64,000 nt of DNA, taken from Pseudomonadota bacterium (GTDB lineage: Bacteria > Pseudomonadota > Alphaproteobacteria > Rhodobacterales > Rhodobacteraceae). The stretch spans positions 22,784 through 86,783 of the forward strand of contig JAIUPD010000015.1 of NCBI GenBank assembly GCA_020161615.1. Reading direction: 5' to 3'. The stretch's first letter is position 1. Each line of letters opens with the position of its first letter. The translations under genes and the position numbers were made by a program. The notes beneath the pieces are model-generated. The model saw only the letters and a list, made by a program, of their open reading frames with translations. It had not been told where the DNA came from and ran no database searches. Shown piece by piece: positions 17,934-24,665 of this stretch.

Positions 17934-18965
17934 ATGACGGAATTTCTGCGCAACCGCTGGCCCGAGACGGTGCTGGCCGTGCTGGCCCTCGCCTGGGCGC
18001 TGAAGGTGGCCGAGGCGGTGATGGCGCCCCTGGTGCTGGCCTTTGTCACCGCGCTGGTGCTGACACCCGTGATGAACGTGCAGCAGCGGATCGGGTTGCG
18101 CCCCTCGGTCGCGGCGACGATCACGCTGTTGCTGGCGCTGGGCTTCGTCGCCGGGATCGCGCTGGCGCTGCAGCCCTGGGTGGTCGAGATCGTCGATGCC
18201 TGGCCGCGTGTCTCGCACGAGTTGCGGTCGGCGATGCTGGATGTGCGCTACAGCCTCAGCGGGCTGATCGACGCGCAGCGCGAGGTGATCGAGGCCATCG
18301 CTCCTGATGCGGCGGAAGGGTCGGCAGCGGGCGAGGGGGCGGCGGCGGCACTGCCGTCGCTGGCTGACGCCGCCTGGATGGCGCCCGCGCTGGGCGCGCA
18401 GATCCTCGTCTTTTTCGGCGGGCTCTTTTTCTTCCTGATGGGCAAGGACCGGGTTTATGACTGGGCGCAGATCGCGGGATTCCGGCCGGGCGACTTCCGC
18501 CGGGCCGAGGCGCGCGTTTCCAGCTATTTCGGGGCGGTGACGCTGATCAACGCGGCGCTGGGCACGGCGGTGGCGCTGGCGCTGGCGGCCTATGGCTTGC
18601 CGGGCGCACCGGTCTGGGGGATGGTCGCGGGGATGGCGAATTTCGTCATCTATCTGGGTCCGGCCGTCACCGCGGCGATGCTGCTGCTGGCCGGAACCGT
18701 GGCTTTCGACGGGGTGGCGGCGGTGGCCCCGATGCTGATCTATCTGGGCATCAACCTGATGGAGGCGCAATTCGTCACGCCCCTGGTGATTGGCCAGCGC
18801 ATGCGGCTCGATCCGCTGCTGGTCTTCCTGTCGCTGACGCTGTGGCTGTGGCTCTGGGGGCCGATCGGCGGCATCGTGGCGATCCCGCTGGTGCTGTGGG
18901 TGCAGTCCTTGTGGAGCGACGCGATGGCCCATGCCCGGCAGGAACCCAACCGCCTGCTGGTCTGA
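17934..18965 (+). CDS. AI-2E family transporter (PerM-like)
   Basis: A 343-residue inner-membrane protein of the AI-2E/PerM family, with about seven or eight helices. Typical features are the early VMAPLVLAFVTALVLTPV region, a soluble middle part (about residues 85-150) with an Ala/Gly-rich insertion, and the C-terminal block NFVIYLGP to LWGPIGGIVAIPLVLWV. Members export autoinducer-2 or exchange ions; the substrate cannot be told here. The ATG at 17934 was chosen because upstream in-frame sequence overlaps the terminator of the preceding gene. Confidence 0.87.
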   Translation: MTEFLRNRWPETVLAVLALAWALKVAEAVMAPLVLAFVTALVLTPVMNVQQRIGLRPSVAATITLLLALGFVAGIALALQPWVVEIVDAWPRVSHELRSAMLDVRYSLSGLIDAQREVIEAIAPDAAEGSAAGEGAAAALPSLADAAWMAPALGAQILVFFGGLFFFLMGKDRVYDWAQIAGFRPGDFRRAEARVSSYFGAVTLINAALGTAVALALAAYGLPGAPVWGMVAGMANFVIYLGPAVTAAMLLLAGTVAFDGVAAVAPMLIYLGINLMEAQFVTPLVIGQRMRLDPLLVFLSLTLWLWLWGPIGGIVAIPLVLWVQSLWSDAMAHARQEPNRLLV

Positions 18966-19016
18966 GGGCGCGGGCCCGCCAAAAGCGGCTGTCCCCGCGT
19001 CCGTCCGCAACGGAAA

Positions 19017-19048
19017 GGGCCGCGCTGCCTGTCGCAACGCGGCCCCTT
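19017..19048. terminator. Bidirectional terminator between convergent genes
   Basis: GGGCCGCG (19017-19024) pairs with CGCGGCCC (19038-19045), with A-rich sequence on the left and TT on the right. It separates the AI-2E gene from the sensor kinase gene. Confidence 0.6.
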
Positions 19049-19072
19049 CGCCATGAGGGTCGTTCGCGGCTC

Positions 19073-20857
19073 TCAATCGGCCGGTTTGGGGTCGGCCGGG
19101 GGGACTTCGCCCTCCACGTCCTGCAGATTTGCGTCCTGAGCCTGCGGGTTGAAGGTATCCGCCTCGAAGGTCACGCGGAAATCGTACCAATCCTCGCTCA
19201 CATCGGTGACCAGCGTGCCGCCGATCTGCGTGGCGAAGCCCGCGATCAGCGAGCGCCCCAGTCCCGAGCCCGAGACCTGCTCGGGCGGCAGGAAGGGCCG
19301 GCCTCGGGTGTTGGCGATGCGCAGGAGGGCGGTGGTCTGGCCATTCTCGTTCACGCCCTCGGCGGTCAGGGCGATGTCCAGCGTCGCCTCGCCGCTGTCC
19401 AGCCGGCCCATGTACTTGAGGGCATTGGTCACGGCTTCCGAGGCCATCAGAAGCAGCGGCACCGCCTGATCGGGGTAGAGCTGGACCGGCGCATAGCTCT
19501 GATTGATCGTGATCGACCGGTCATCGGTCAGCCCGGCCGAGATGGTCGAGGCGATCACCGATTGCAGCAGTTCATCCGCCGCGACCTGACCGCTGGTCGG
19601 CCCGGAATAGAGCGCGCGGTGGACCGAGGCGATGGACATGACCCGCATCTGCACCTCTTTCAGGGTGCGGCGGGCCTCGGGCGTGGCGGCGCGGCGGATC
19701 TTCAGGTTCACGATCGAGGCGATGAGCTGGAGGTTGTTCTTCACCCGGTGGTGGACCTCCTTCAGCAGCACGTTCTTCTCGTGCACCATGTTCTCGAGTT
19801 CCGCCTCGTCCCGGACCAGCCGGTTGGCGAGGTCGGTCCAGGCCTCGTCGATCTCGGCCAGTTCCTGCGACAGGCGGCCGCGCGGGGCCAGCGTCTCGAT
19901 CTGGCGCGAGGTCGAGAACGCCGCCATGTTGCGGCGCAAATGGCGGATGTGGCGGATGACCAGCGCGTTGACCGCGCCCATCGCCACCACCAGCCCGACC
20001 ATCAGCATCAGCACCGGGAAAAGGATCGGCGACAGGCGCATCCAGCCCAGCGTCGGCCGGGGCCAGCTGCCCAGGGCATGCACGACGCCGGGGATGATCG
20101 GCACAACCGCAAAGATGCGGCGCTCACCCGATATCGTACGGCCGTTGAACGCATATTGCCGGTTCGTGATCAGCGAGGTCAGGGGGCGCCCGACCGGCAG
20201 CATCTGGGCGGCATTGCCCAGATCGCCCCCGGCGGACAGAACGTCGCCCTCGGCGTTGAAGGTCAGGACATTGAGATTGGCCTCGACGGTCGAGCTGCCG
20301 GGAATGCCGAAGATGCGCGAATGCGGCACCGAGACGACGACGAAACCGGCATAGTCGCCGTCGATCCGCACCGGCACGGCCGAGACGATTACCGAGGTGC
20401 CGCTGATCGCGCCGAGGCCCGAGGCCAAGACCGCCGGCTGACGGTCGCGGTTCATGACCGGATAGAGCAAGCCGTCCCTCATGTCGCGGCCGACATCGGC
20501 CGAGGCGCAGCGCAGGATGCCCTCTGCATCGACATAGCCGGCGAAGGAGAATTGCGGCGTCGAGCGCACCACGTTGACGAACATTTCCGAACAGCCATCG
20601 ACCACGCCGCCATCGGCCGCGACATGCGCGGCCAGGGTCGCCACGGCGCCGCCTGCGGCCGAGATGGCCAGTGCCTCGCCCGCCGCGGCTTCGGCGGTCG
20701 CGGTCAACAGCGCGGATTCGACGCGGCGTTGTTCATCCGCGCCGATCTGCACCGCCTGATAGACGGCAATGGCCCCGATCGGCATCAGCGCGATGGCCAG
20801 AATCCCCGCCACCCGGGCAGCCAGCCCGCGGAACGGCCACCACGACCCGCCGCTCAC
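19073..20857 (-). CDS. HisKA_2 sensor histidine kinase of the general stress locus
   Basis: A 594-residue membrane kinase that probably phosphorylates PhyR. One helix lies at about 12-33, a periplasmic sensor domain at 40-270 and a second helix at 276-300. A HAMP-like linker, the dimerisation/phosphoacceptor segment LLKEVHHRVKNNLQ (His369/His370) and a HATPase domain with GSGLGRSLI follow. The HHRVKNN form marks the HisKA_2/HWE group that feeds PhyR. The start is GTG at 20857, overlapping the ecfG stop as GTGA. Longer in-frame starts inside ecfG are rejected. The input signal is unknown. Confidence 0.9.
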   Translation of the reverse strand: MSGGSWWPFRGLAARVAGILAIALMPIGAIAVYQAVQIGADEQRRVESALLTATAEAAAGEALAISAAGGAVATLAAHVAADGGVVDGCSEMFVNVVRSTPQFSFAGYVDAEGILRCASADVGRDMRDGLLYPVMNRDRQPAVLASGLGAISGTSVIVSAVPVRIDGDYAGFVVVSVPHSRIFGIPGSSTVEANLNVLTFNAEGDVLSAGGDLGNAAQMLPVGRPLTSLITNRQYAFNGRTISGERRIFAVVPIIPGVVHALGSWPRPTLGWMRLSPILFPVLMLMVGLVVAMGAVNALVIRHIRHLRRNMAAFSTSRQIETLAPRGRLSQELAEIDEAWTDLANRLVRDEAELENMVHEKNVLLKEVHHRVKNNLQLIASIVNLKIRRAATPEARRTLKEVQMRVMSIASVHRALYSGPTSGQVAADELLQSVIASTISAGLTDDRSITINQSYAPVQLYPDQAVPLLLMASEAVTNALKYMGRLDSGEATLDIALTAEGVNENGQTTALLRIANTRGRPFLPPEQVSGSGLGRSLIAGFATQIGGTLVTDVSEDWYDFRVTFEADTFNPQAQDANLQDVEGEVPPADPKPAD

Positions 20858-21432
20858 GCCGAGAGGCGTCCCTGCGCGCCGGCATTGACGATGGCCGCCG
20901 TCACCCGGTCGGTCATGTCGGCATAGCCGGTTTCGCCCGGATGCAGCAAGTCCACCAGGCGGGCCCGTCCGCGGTTGGCGCGGCTCTTGATCGTGCCCAC
21001 GGCGACGCCGCACATATTGGCCGCTTCCTCGTAGGAAAAGCCCGAGGCGCCCACCAGCGCCAGCGCTTCGCGCTGTTCGACCGGCAATTGGGCAAAGGCG
21101 TCAAGGAACTCGGCCAGTTGCAGGCGCCCGTCATGCGCGGGCTTGACCGACATCTGCCCGGCGACGATGCCATCGGGATCGGCCACCTCGCGTGAGCGTT
21201 TGCGGCGGATGGAGTAGAAGGTGTTGCGCAGGATCGTGAAAAGCCAGGCCTGCATGTTGGTGCCGGACTGGAAACTCTCGATGTTCTTCCAGGCCTTCAC
21301 CAGCGATTCCTGGACCAGATCGTCCGCTTCGGCGCCGTTTCGGGTGAGGGACAGCGCAAAGGCGCGCATCGGACCCAGATGCGTGACGAGTTCGTCCCGC
21401 GGGTCCTGACTGACGGCGGGGTCAGCGCTCAT
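20854..21432 (-). CDS. ecfG: General stress ECF sigma factor EcfG
   Basis: A 192-residue ECF sigma factor (ECF15 group) that directs RNA polymerase to GGAAC-N16/17-CGTT promoters. Region 2 is visible around DDLVQESLVKAWKNIESF, and region 4 has LPVEQREALALVGASGFSYE followed by a helix-turn-helix. It overlaps the nepR end by 11 bases and the kinase start by four, so nepR-ecfG-kinase is a tightly coupled operon. Activity is held by NepR and released when phosphorylated PhyR binds NepR. I infer autoregulation from the minus-strand EcfG-like promoter in front of nepR. Confidence 0.95.
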   Translation of the reverse strand: MSADPAVSQDPRDELVTHLGPMRAFALSLTRNGAEADDLVQESLVKAWKNIESFQSGTNMQAWLFTILRNTFYSIRRKRSREVADPDGIVAGQMSVKPAHDGRLQLAEFLDAFAQLPVEQREALALVGASGFSYEEAANMCGVAVGTIKSRANRGRARLVDLLHPGETGYADMTDRVTAAIVNAGAQGRLSA

Positions 21433-21577
21433 GATGTGTCTCGTCCTGGGACCTCAACTGGCGTAGCAGATCGAGAAAGCGGTCGGGCACCTTCTCGCTG
21501 GCACGCTCTTGGAACGCGCGGCGCAGGTTGTCCGCGATCTGGTCTTCCAGGGCGCTCGATGGTTGTTCATTGTGCAT
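21422..21577 (-). CDS. nepR: Anti-sigma factor NepR
   Basis: A 51-residue protein, MHNEQPSSALEDQIADNL at the start, matching the short two-helix NepR anti-sigma factors (usually 50-65 residues). The conserved core is the IADNLRRAFQERASEKVPDR region followed by FLDLLRQLR. It binds EcfG, or phosphorylated PhyR acting as a sigma mimic. The ATG at 21577 has a weak purine-rich site (AAGAAG) upstream. It is first in the nepR-ecfG-kinase operon and divergent from phyR, the standard arrangement. Confidence 0.93.
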   Translation of the reverse strand: MHNEQPSSALEDQIADNLRRAFQERASEKVPDRFLDLLRQLRSQDETHHER

Positions 21578-21627
21578 GGGCTTCTTAGGCAACGCGCCTT
21601 CCACTTGCAGATTTTTCACAGACGTTC

Positions 21628-21659
21628 GGAACCAAACACCAGACAGCGCGTTTGGTTCC
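21628..21659. promoter_or_regulatory. Divergent overlapping EcfG promoters in a perfect palindrome
   Basis: GGAACCAAAC (21628-21637) and GTTTGGTTCC (21650-21659) form a perfect 10-bp inverted repeat around 12 bases. Plus strand: GGAAC (21628-21632), N16, CGTT (21649-21652) reads toward phyR. Minus strand: GGAAC (21659-21655), N16, TGTT (21638-21635) reads toward nepR. The two promoters thus lie over each other, and the two arms share the -35 of one strand and the -10 of the other. Confidence 0.75.
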
Positions 21660-21688
21660 AAGAAATTCGCGAAAAGGACTGAAAAAAA

Positions 21689-22501
21689 ATGCCGACTGCC
21701 CAGAAGGAACAGTTCCTGTCCGTCATCGTCGCCGATCTGCTGCCCTTCCTGCGCCGTTACGCCCGGGCGCTGAGCGGAAGCCAGGCGACCGGCGACCGGT
21801 ATGCGGCGACCACGCTGGAGGCATTGCTGCTCGACCGTTCGGTCTTTGACGGCGGCTATTCCCACAAGGTCGCGCTGTTCAAGGCATTCCACGCCATCTG
21901 GTCTTCGTCCGGCGCCCTGACCGAAGGGGCCGAGGACGGAATCACCGCCAAGGCGCAGCGCCATCTGGCGCGTCTGGCGCCCAACACGCGCGAGGTCCTG
22001 TTGCTGAGGACCATCGAGGAATTCACCGATGACGAGATCGCGGTGATCATGGACACCACCCCCGAGGAGGTGAACGAACTCTACCGCATCGCGCTGCGCG
22101 ACATGGAAGACAGCGTTGCGGGCCGCGTCCTGATCATCGAGGACGAGGCGATCATCGCGCTCGATCTGCAGAGCATCGTCGCCGACATGGGCCACCGGAT
22201 CACCGGCGTGGCCCCGACCCATCGCGCCGCCGTCGATCTCTTCTCGCGCGAACGGCCGGACATGATCCTCTCGGATATCCAGCTCGCCGACGGATCCTCG
22301 GGGATCGAGGCGGTCAACGAGATCCTGAAAAGCGCGGGCGACGTGCCGGTGATCTTCATCACCGCCTTCCCCGAACGTCTGCTGACCGGCGAGCGGCCCG
22401 AACCCGCCTTCGTCATCACCAAGCCCTATACCGAAGAGCAGGTCCGCTCGGCCGTGAGCCAGGCGATGTTCTTCTCCTCGACCGAGACGCTGCGCGTCTG
22501 A
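21689..22501 (+). CDS. phyR: General stress response regulator PhyR
   Basis: A 270-residue response regulator with an N-terminal sigma-factor-like domain (about 1-130) and a C-terminal receiver domain (about 145-260). The phosphoacceptor is Asp196 in MILSDIQLADG, and the acidic pocket EDE is at 151-153. Thr225 and Lys245 are the switch residues, in the FITAF and ITKPYT segments. When phosphorylated it captures NepR and frees EcfG. The ATG follows AAGGA and an unbroken run of A. It is preceded by an exact EcfG promoter, implying positive feedback, and closed by a strong terminator. Confidence 0.96.
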   Translation: MPTAQKEQFLSVIVADLLPFLRRYARALSGSQATGDRYAATTLEALLLDRSVFDGGYSHKVALFKAFHAIWSSSGALTEGAEDGITAKAQRHLARLAPNTREVLLLRTIEEFTDDEIAVIMDTTPEEVNELYRIALRDMEDSVAGRVLIIEDEAIIALDLQSIVADMGHRITGVAPTHRAAVDLFSRERPDMILSDIQLADGSSGIEAVNEILKSAGDVPVIFITAFPERLLTGERPEPAFVITKPYTEEQVRSAVSQAMFFSSTETLRV

Positions 22502-22525
22502 GGTCGTTTCACGCTTCCCTCGCCT

Positions 22526-22554
22526 GGCGGCGTCCTTCGGGGCGCCGCCTTTTT
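22526..22554 (+). terminator. Rho-independent terminator after phyR
   Basis: A 7-bp stem GGCGGCG / CGCCGCC followed directly by five T residues. Confidence 0.88.
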
Positions 22555-22597
22555 CATGCGGCGCGGTCCCGCGGCATCGCGGCTGCACCAGGAGGAA

Positions 22598-22629
22598 GGA
22601 AAAGACCCCGCGCCTGGGGGGGCGCGGGG
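22598..22629 (-). terminator. Rho-independent terminator after dps (minus strand)
   Basis: A 9-bp stem CCCCGCGCC / GGCGCGGGG (22606-22614 and 22621-22629). On the minus strand it is followed by TCTTTTCC. Confidence 0.75.
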
Positions 22630-22670
22630 CCAGGCCGGGAATCCGGCTGGAACCGGTCAAGGGAACCGGC

Positions 22671-23165
22671 TCAACCGGCGGCCATCGAGCGCAGCATCCA
22701 GGCCGCTTTCTCATGCGCGGCGGAGCGGGCCGTCAGCATGTCCGCGGTCACCGGATCGCCGCTGTCCTCGGCCAGCGTGATGCCTTCGTGGCAGGCGCGG
22801 GCCAGCGCCTCGTGCCGGTCCTTCAGCGCGGTGACCATGGCGGCGGCCCCGGCCTTGGCCTTGGTGCCCTTGGCATCGGTATCGACCAAAGCGCCGGGCG
22901 TCGCGGGCGCCAGATGGCCCAGGGCGCGGATGCGCTCGGCCAGTTCGTCGGTCGCGGCGAAGAGTTCGCCGTATTGCTTCTCGGTCAGCATGTGGACGCC
23001 GTAGAACATCGGCCCTTCGATGTTCCAATGCACCTCATGCGTGCGGATCAAGAGGTCATAGGTGCCGCCGAGGATCTCGGCGAGCTTTTCGGCGACGGCT
23101 TCGGGCGCCTCGACACCGGTCTTCACCGCAACGGTGCCGGGGGTGACGGATCGCAGGTCTTTCAT
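22671..23165 (-). CDS. dps: Dps ferritin-like DNA-protection protein
   Basis: A 164-residue Dps protein: it forms a dodecamer that binds DNA and oxidises iron with hydrogen peroxide, limiting oxidative damage. The ferroxidase motif lies in THEVHWNIEGPMFYGVH with ELFAATDELAERIRALG following. The C-terminal HEKAAWMLRS is typical. AAGGAG precedes the ATG by seven bases. It lies 78 bases downstream of the DUF1328 gene on the same strand, and both seem to read from an EcfG-like promoter at 23474-23499, so they belong to the local stress regulon. Confidence 0.95.
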   Translation of the reverse strand: MKDLRSVTPGTVAVKTGVEAPEAVAEKLAEILGGTYDLLIRTHEVHWNIEGPMFYGVHMLTEKQYGELFAATDELAERIRALGHLAPATPGALVDTDAKGTKAKAGAAAMVTALKDRHEALARACHEGITLAEDSGDPVTADMLTARSAAHEKAAWMLRSMAAG

Positions 23166-23200
23166 GGCAATACTCCTTGTTCTGGGCAGGTCAGGCGAAG

Positions 23201-23234
23201 CCCGGGCGGCGCGGAATAGGGGGCGCCGCCCGGG
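23201..23234. other. Perfect 11-bp stem-loop between DUF1328 gene and dps
   Basis: CCCGGGCGGCG and CGCCGCCCGGG pair perfectly around a 12-base loop. No T-run follows on the minus strand, so a partial block, mRNA end protection or attenuation is more likely than full termination. Confidence 0.6.
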
Positions 23235-23243
23235 TCAGCGGCG

Positions 23244-23417
23244 TCAGACCGGCGGGCTGCCGCGCAGCGCCCGCGCCAGCAGCGCGATGACGAAGAGCGC
23301 CAGGAACACGAAGAACAGGATCTTGGCGATCCCGGCCGAAGCCGCGGCGATACCACCGAAACCGAAGACGGCGGCGATGATGGCGATGACAAGAAACGTC
23401 AGGGCCCATCCAAGCAT
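23244..23417 (-). CDS. DUF1328 small membrane protein (YtjA-like)
   Basis: A 57-residue hydrophobic protein starting [20 protein letters not shown], with two membrane helices and a short charged tail; this is the DUF1328/YtjA family. Family members are often induced by general stress. AAGGAGA lies six bases before the ATG. Position upstream of dps, and behind the minus-strand EcfG-like promoter at 23474-23499, supports a stress role. Its molecular function is unknown. Confidence 0.88.
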   Translation of the reverse strand: MLGWALTFLVIAIIAAVFGFGGIAAASAGIAKILFFVFLALFVIALLARALRGSPPV

Positions 23418-23473
23418 GGCAGGTCTCCTTCTACGAGGGGTGGCCGGCGTGATTGCTCGGCCTTCGCAGGGAC

Positions 23474-23499
23474 AACAGGAGTCCGTCGCCGATGGTTCC
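23474..23499 (-). promoter_or_regulatory. EcfG-type promoter for DUF1328-dps (minus strand)
   Basis: On the minus strand GGAAC (23499-23495), 17 bases, then TGTT (23477-23474). The -10 variant TGTT is the same as that found in front of nepR. The DUF1328 start is about 57 bases downstream. Confidence 0.55.
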
Positions 23500-23512
23500 A
23501 GAAATATTTCGT

Positions 23513-23538
23513 GGAACCCGGGTCGGGGCCCGGGCGTT
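23513..23538 (+). promoter_or_regulatory. EcfG promoter for DUF883-YqjE genes
   Basis: GGAAC (23513-23517), a 17-base spacer and CGTT (23535-23538) match the consensus exactly. The spacer itself contains CCGGG...CCCGGG symmetry. It points away from the DUF1328-dps promoter. Confidence 0.75.
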
Positions 23539-23586
23539 GACTGGACGAGAGATAACCTTCCCTTCCACTCAGTTGAGGAGATGATG

Positions 23587-23964
23587 ATGGCCCGTGCAAC
23601 GCAACCGAGCACCGCTGATCTGAAGCGCGAGTTCGACGCCCTGAAAGCGGATCTGGGCAATCTGACGAAAGAGCTGCGCGCCTTCGCGCAGGCCCAGGAA
23701 CGCAGCCTGTCGCAGCGCGCGACGGAAACCGCCCAGGCGGCAGCCAATGGTTTCGTCGGCAGCGCGCAGGCGGCGGCGAATGGCGTGCTGGGCGCGACCG
23801 AGGGGCTGCGCGAAACGGGTGCGCAAAAGGTTCAGGACCTGCGCAGCCTGGCGGAACAGGCGACCTCGGGCGCCGAGGAACTGGTGCGCGAGCATCCGGC
23901 CGGCACCGTCGCCGGGGCCGCGGCGATCGGTTTTCTGGTGGGCGCGCTGGCGGCCCGGCGCTGA
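23587..23964 (+). CDS. DUF883 / ElaB-YqjD family membrane-anchored protein
   Basis: A 125-residue protein with a long Ala/Gln/Glu-rich helical region (about 10-95, probably coiled coil) and one C-terminal membrane helix (about 103-123) ending ALAARR. The pattern [23 protein letters not shown] is typical of ElaB/YqjD proteins, some of which tether ribosomes to the inner membrane in stationary phase. Three ATG codons stand in a row; GAGGAG gives the best spacing to the third (23587). An EcfG promoter precedes it, and a holin-superfamily-like gene follows two bases later. Confidence 0.85.
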   Translation: MARATQPSTADLKREFDALKADLGNLTKELRAFAQAQERSLSQRATETAQAAANGFVGSAQAAANGVLGATEGLRETGAQKVQDLRSLAEQATSGAEELVREHPAGTVAGAAAIGFLVGALAARR

Positions 23965-23966
23965 TC

Positions 23967-24269
23967 GTGGCGCGGCGGCTAGCCCTGAAGAGCGCCTTCG
24001 GCGCGCTCGCCCTCGCGCTGATGGGCGCGGGGGCGGTGCTGCTGTTGCGCGCGCTCTGGCTGGCGATCTGGCCGCTGCTGGGGCCGGTCGGCACCGCGGC
24101 GGCGATGGGGGGCGGGCTGTTTTTCGCGGGGGCGGTGATCCTCGCGGTGACGCTGAGGCCCCGCCGGCTGCCCCCGCCGCCCCCCGCCCCGGCGCCCAAT
24201 CCCCTGGCGACGGTCATCGCCGCCTTCGCCCAGGGCTACGGGGCCGGGCAGGCGATCAAGAGGCGATGA
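23967..24269 (+). CDS. Small membrane protein, YqjE/holin-III-like
   Basis: A 100-residue protein starting at GTG 23967, two bases after the DUF883 gene. It has two hydrophobic helices (about residues 9-30 and 35-62), then a Pro-rich stretch (RLPPPPPAPAPNP) and an amphipathic C-terminus. Gene order DUF883-YqjE is common across proteobacteria, and this is the likely match, though the family is defined weakly by sequence. A terminator follows, so the pair forms one stress transcript. The function is unknown. Confidence 0.7.
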   Translation: MARRLALKSAFGALALALMGAGAVLLLRALWLAIWPLLGPVGTAAAMGGGLFFAGAVILAVTLRPRRLPPPPPAPAPNPLATVIAAFAQGYGAGQAIKRR

Positions 24270-24274
24270 AGGAA

Positions 24275-24295
24275 GGGGCCGCGAGGCCCCTTTTT
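24275..24295 (+). terminator. Rho-independent terminator after YqjE-like gene
   Basis: A 6-bp stem GGGGCC / GGCCCC with a GCGA loop followed by five T residues. Confidence 0.8.
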
Positions 24296-24308
24296 CGTGG
24301 TGCGAGCA

Positions 24309-24660
24309 GGGTGGAATGAAATCCCACCCCACGGGGCGCTGGGACGGTTCGTGCCCGCGCGCGTCACTCCCCGGCATCGACGCGGCAATGTTCCGCCTCG
24401 GCGGCACGCCGGGCATCGCCCGCATTGCCTCTCGGGGCGGGCGCTGCCCTTGTCACGGGAGACGCGGCTGGGCGACGAAGCCTGCTGCGGCGTCGCCGGG
24501 TGTTTCGACCTGGCGTTGCGGGGCGGTGGGATGAAATCCCACCCTACCGGGGGCGGTGCCGGGGAGGGTGCGGCCACGTACCCTACGGCGATACGCGCGG
24601 AAAGGGCCGATCAGCTACGGGCTTGCGCGCACCGCTGTAGGGTGGGATTTCATCCCACCC
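24309..24660. repeat. REP-like palindromic repeats, three copies
   Basis: The 396-base gap between the YqjE-like gene and glyS holds three copies of a palindrome with core GTGGGATGAAATCCCAC: 24309-24329, 24525-24547 and 24637-24660. Copies 2 and 3 carry the flanking CTAC/GTAG and are in opposite orientation about 90 bases apart, like a paired REP/BIME unit. The rest of the gap shows no convincing gene; reading frames here are interrupted or of unlikely composition. Confidence 0.8.
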
Positions 24661-24665
24661 TGTGT

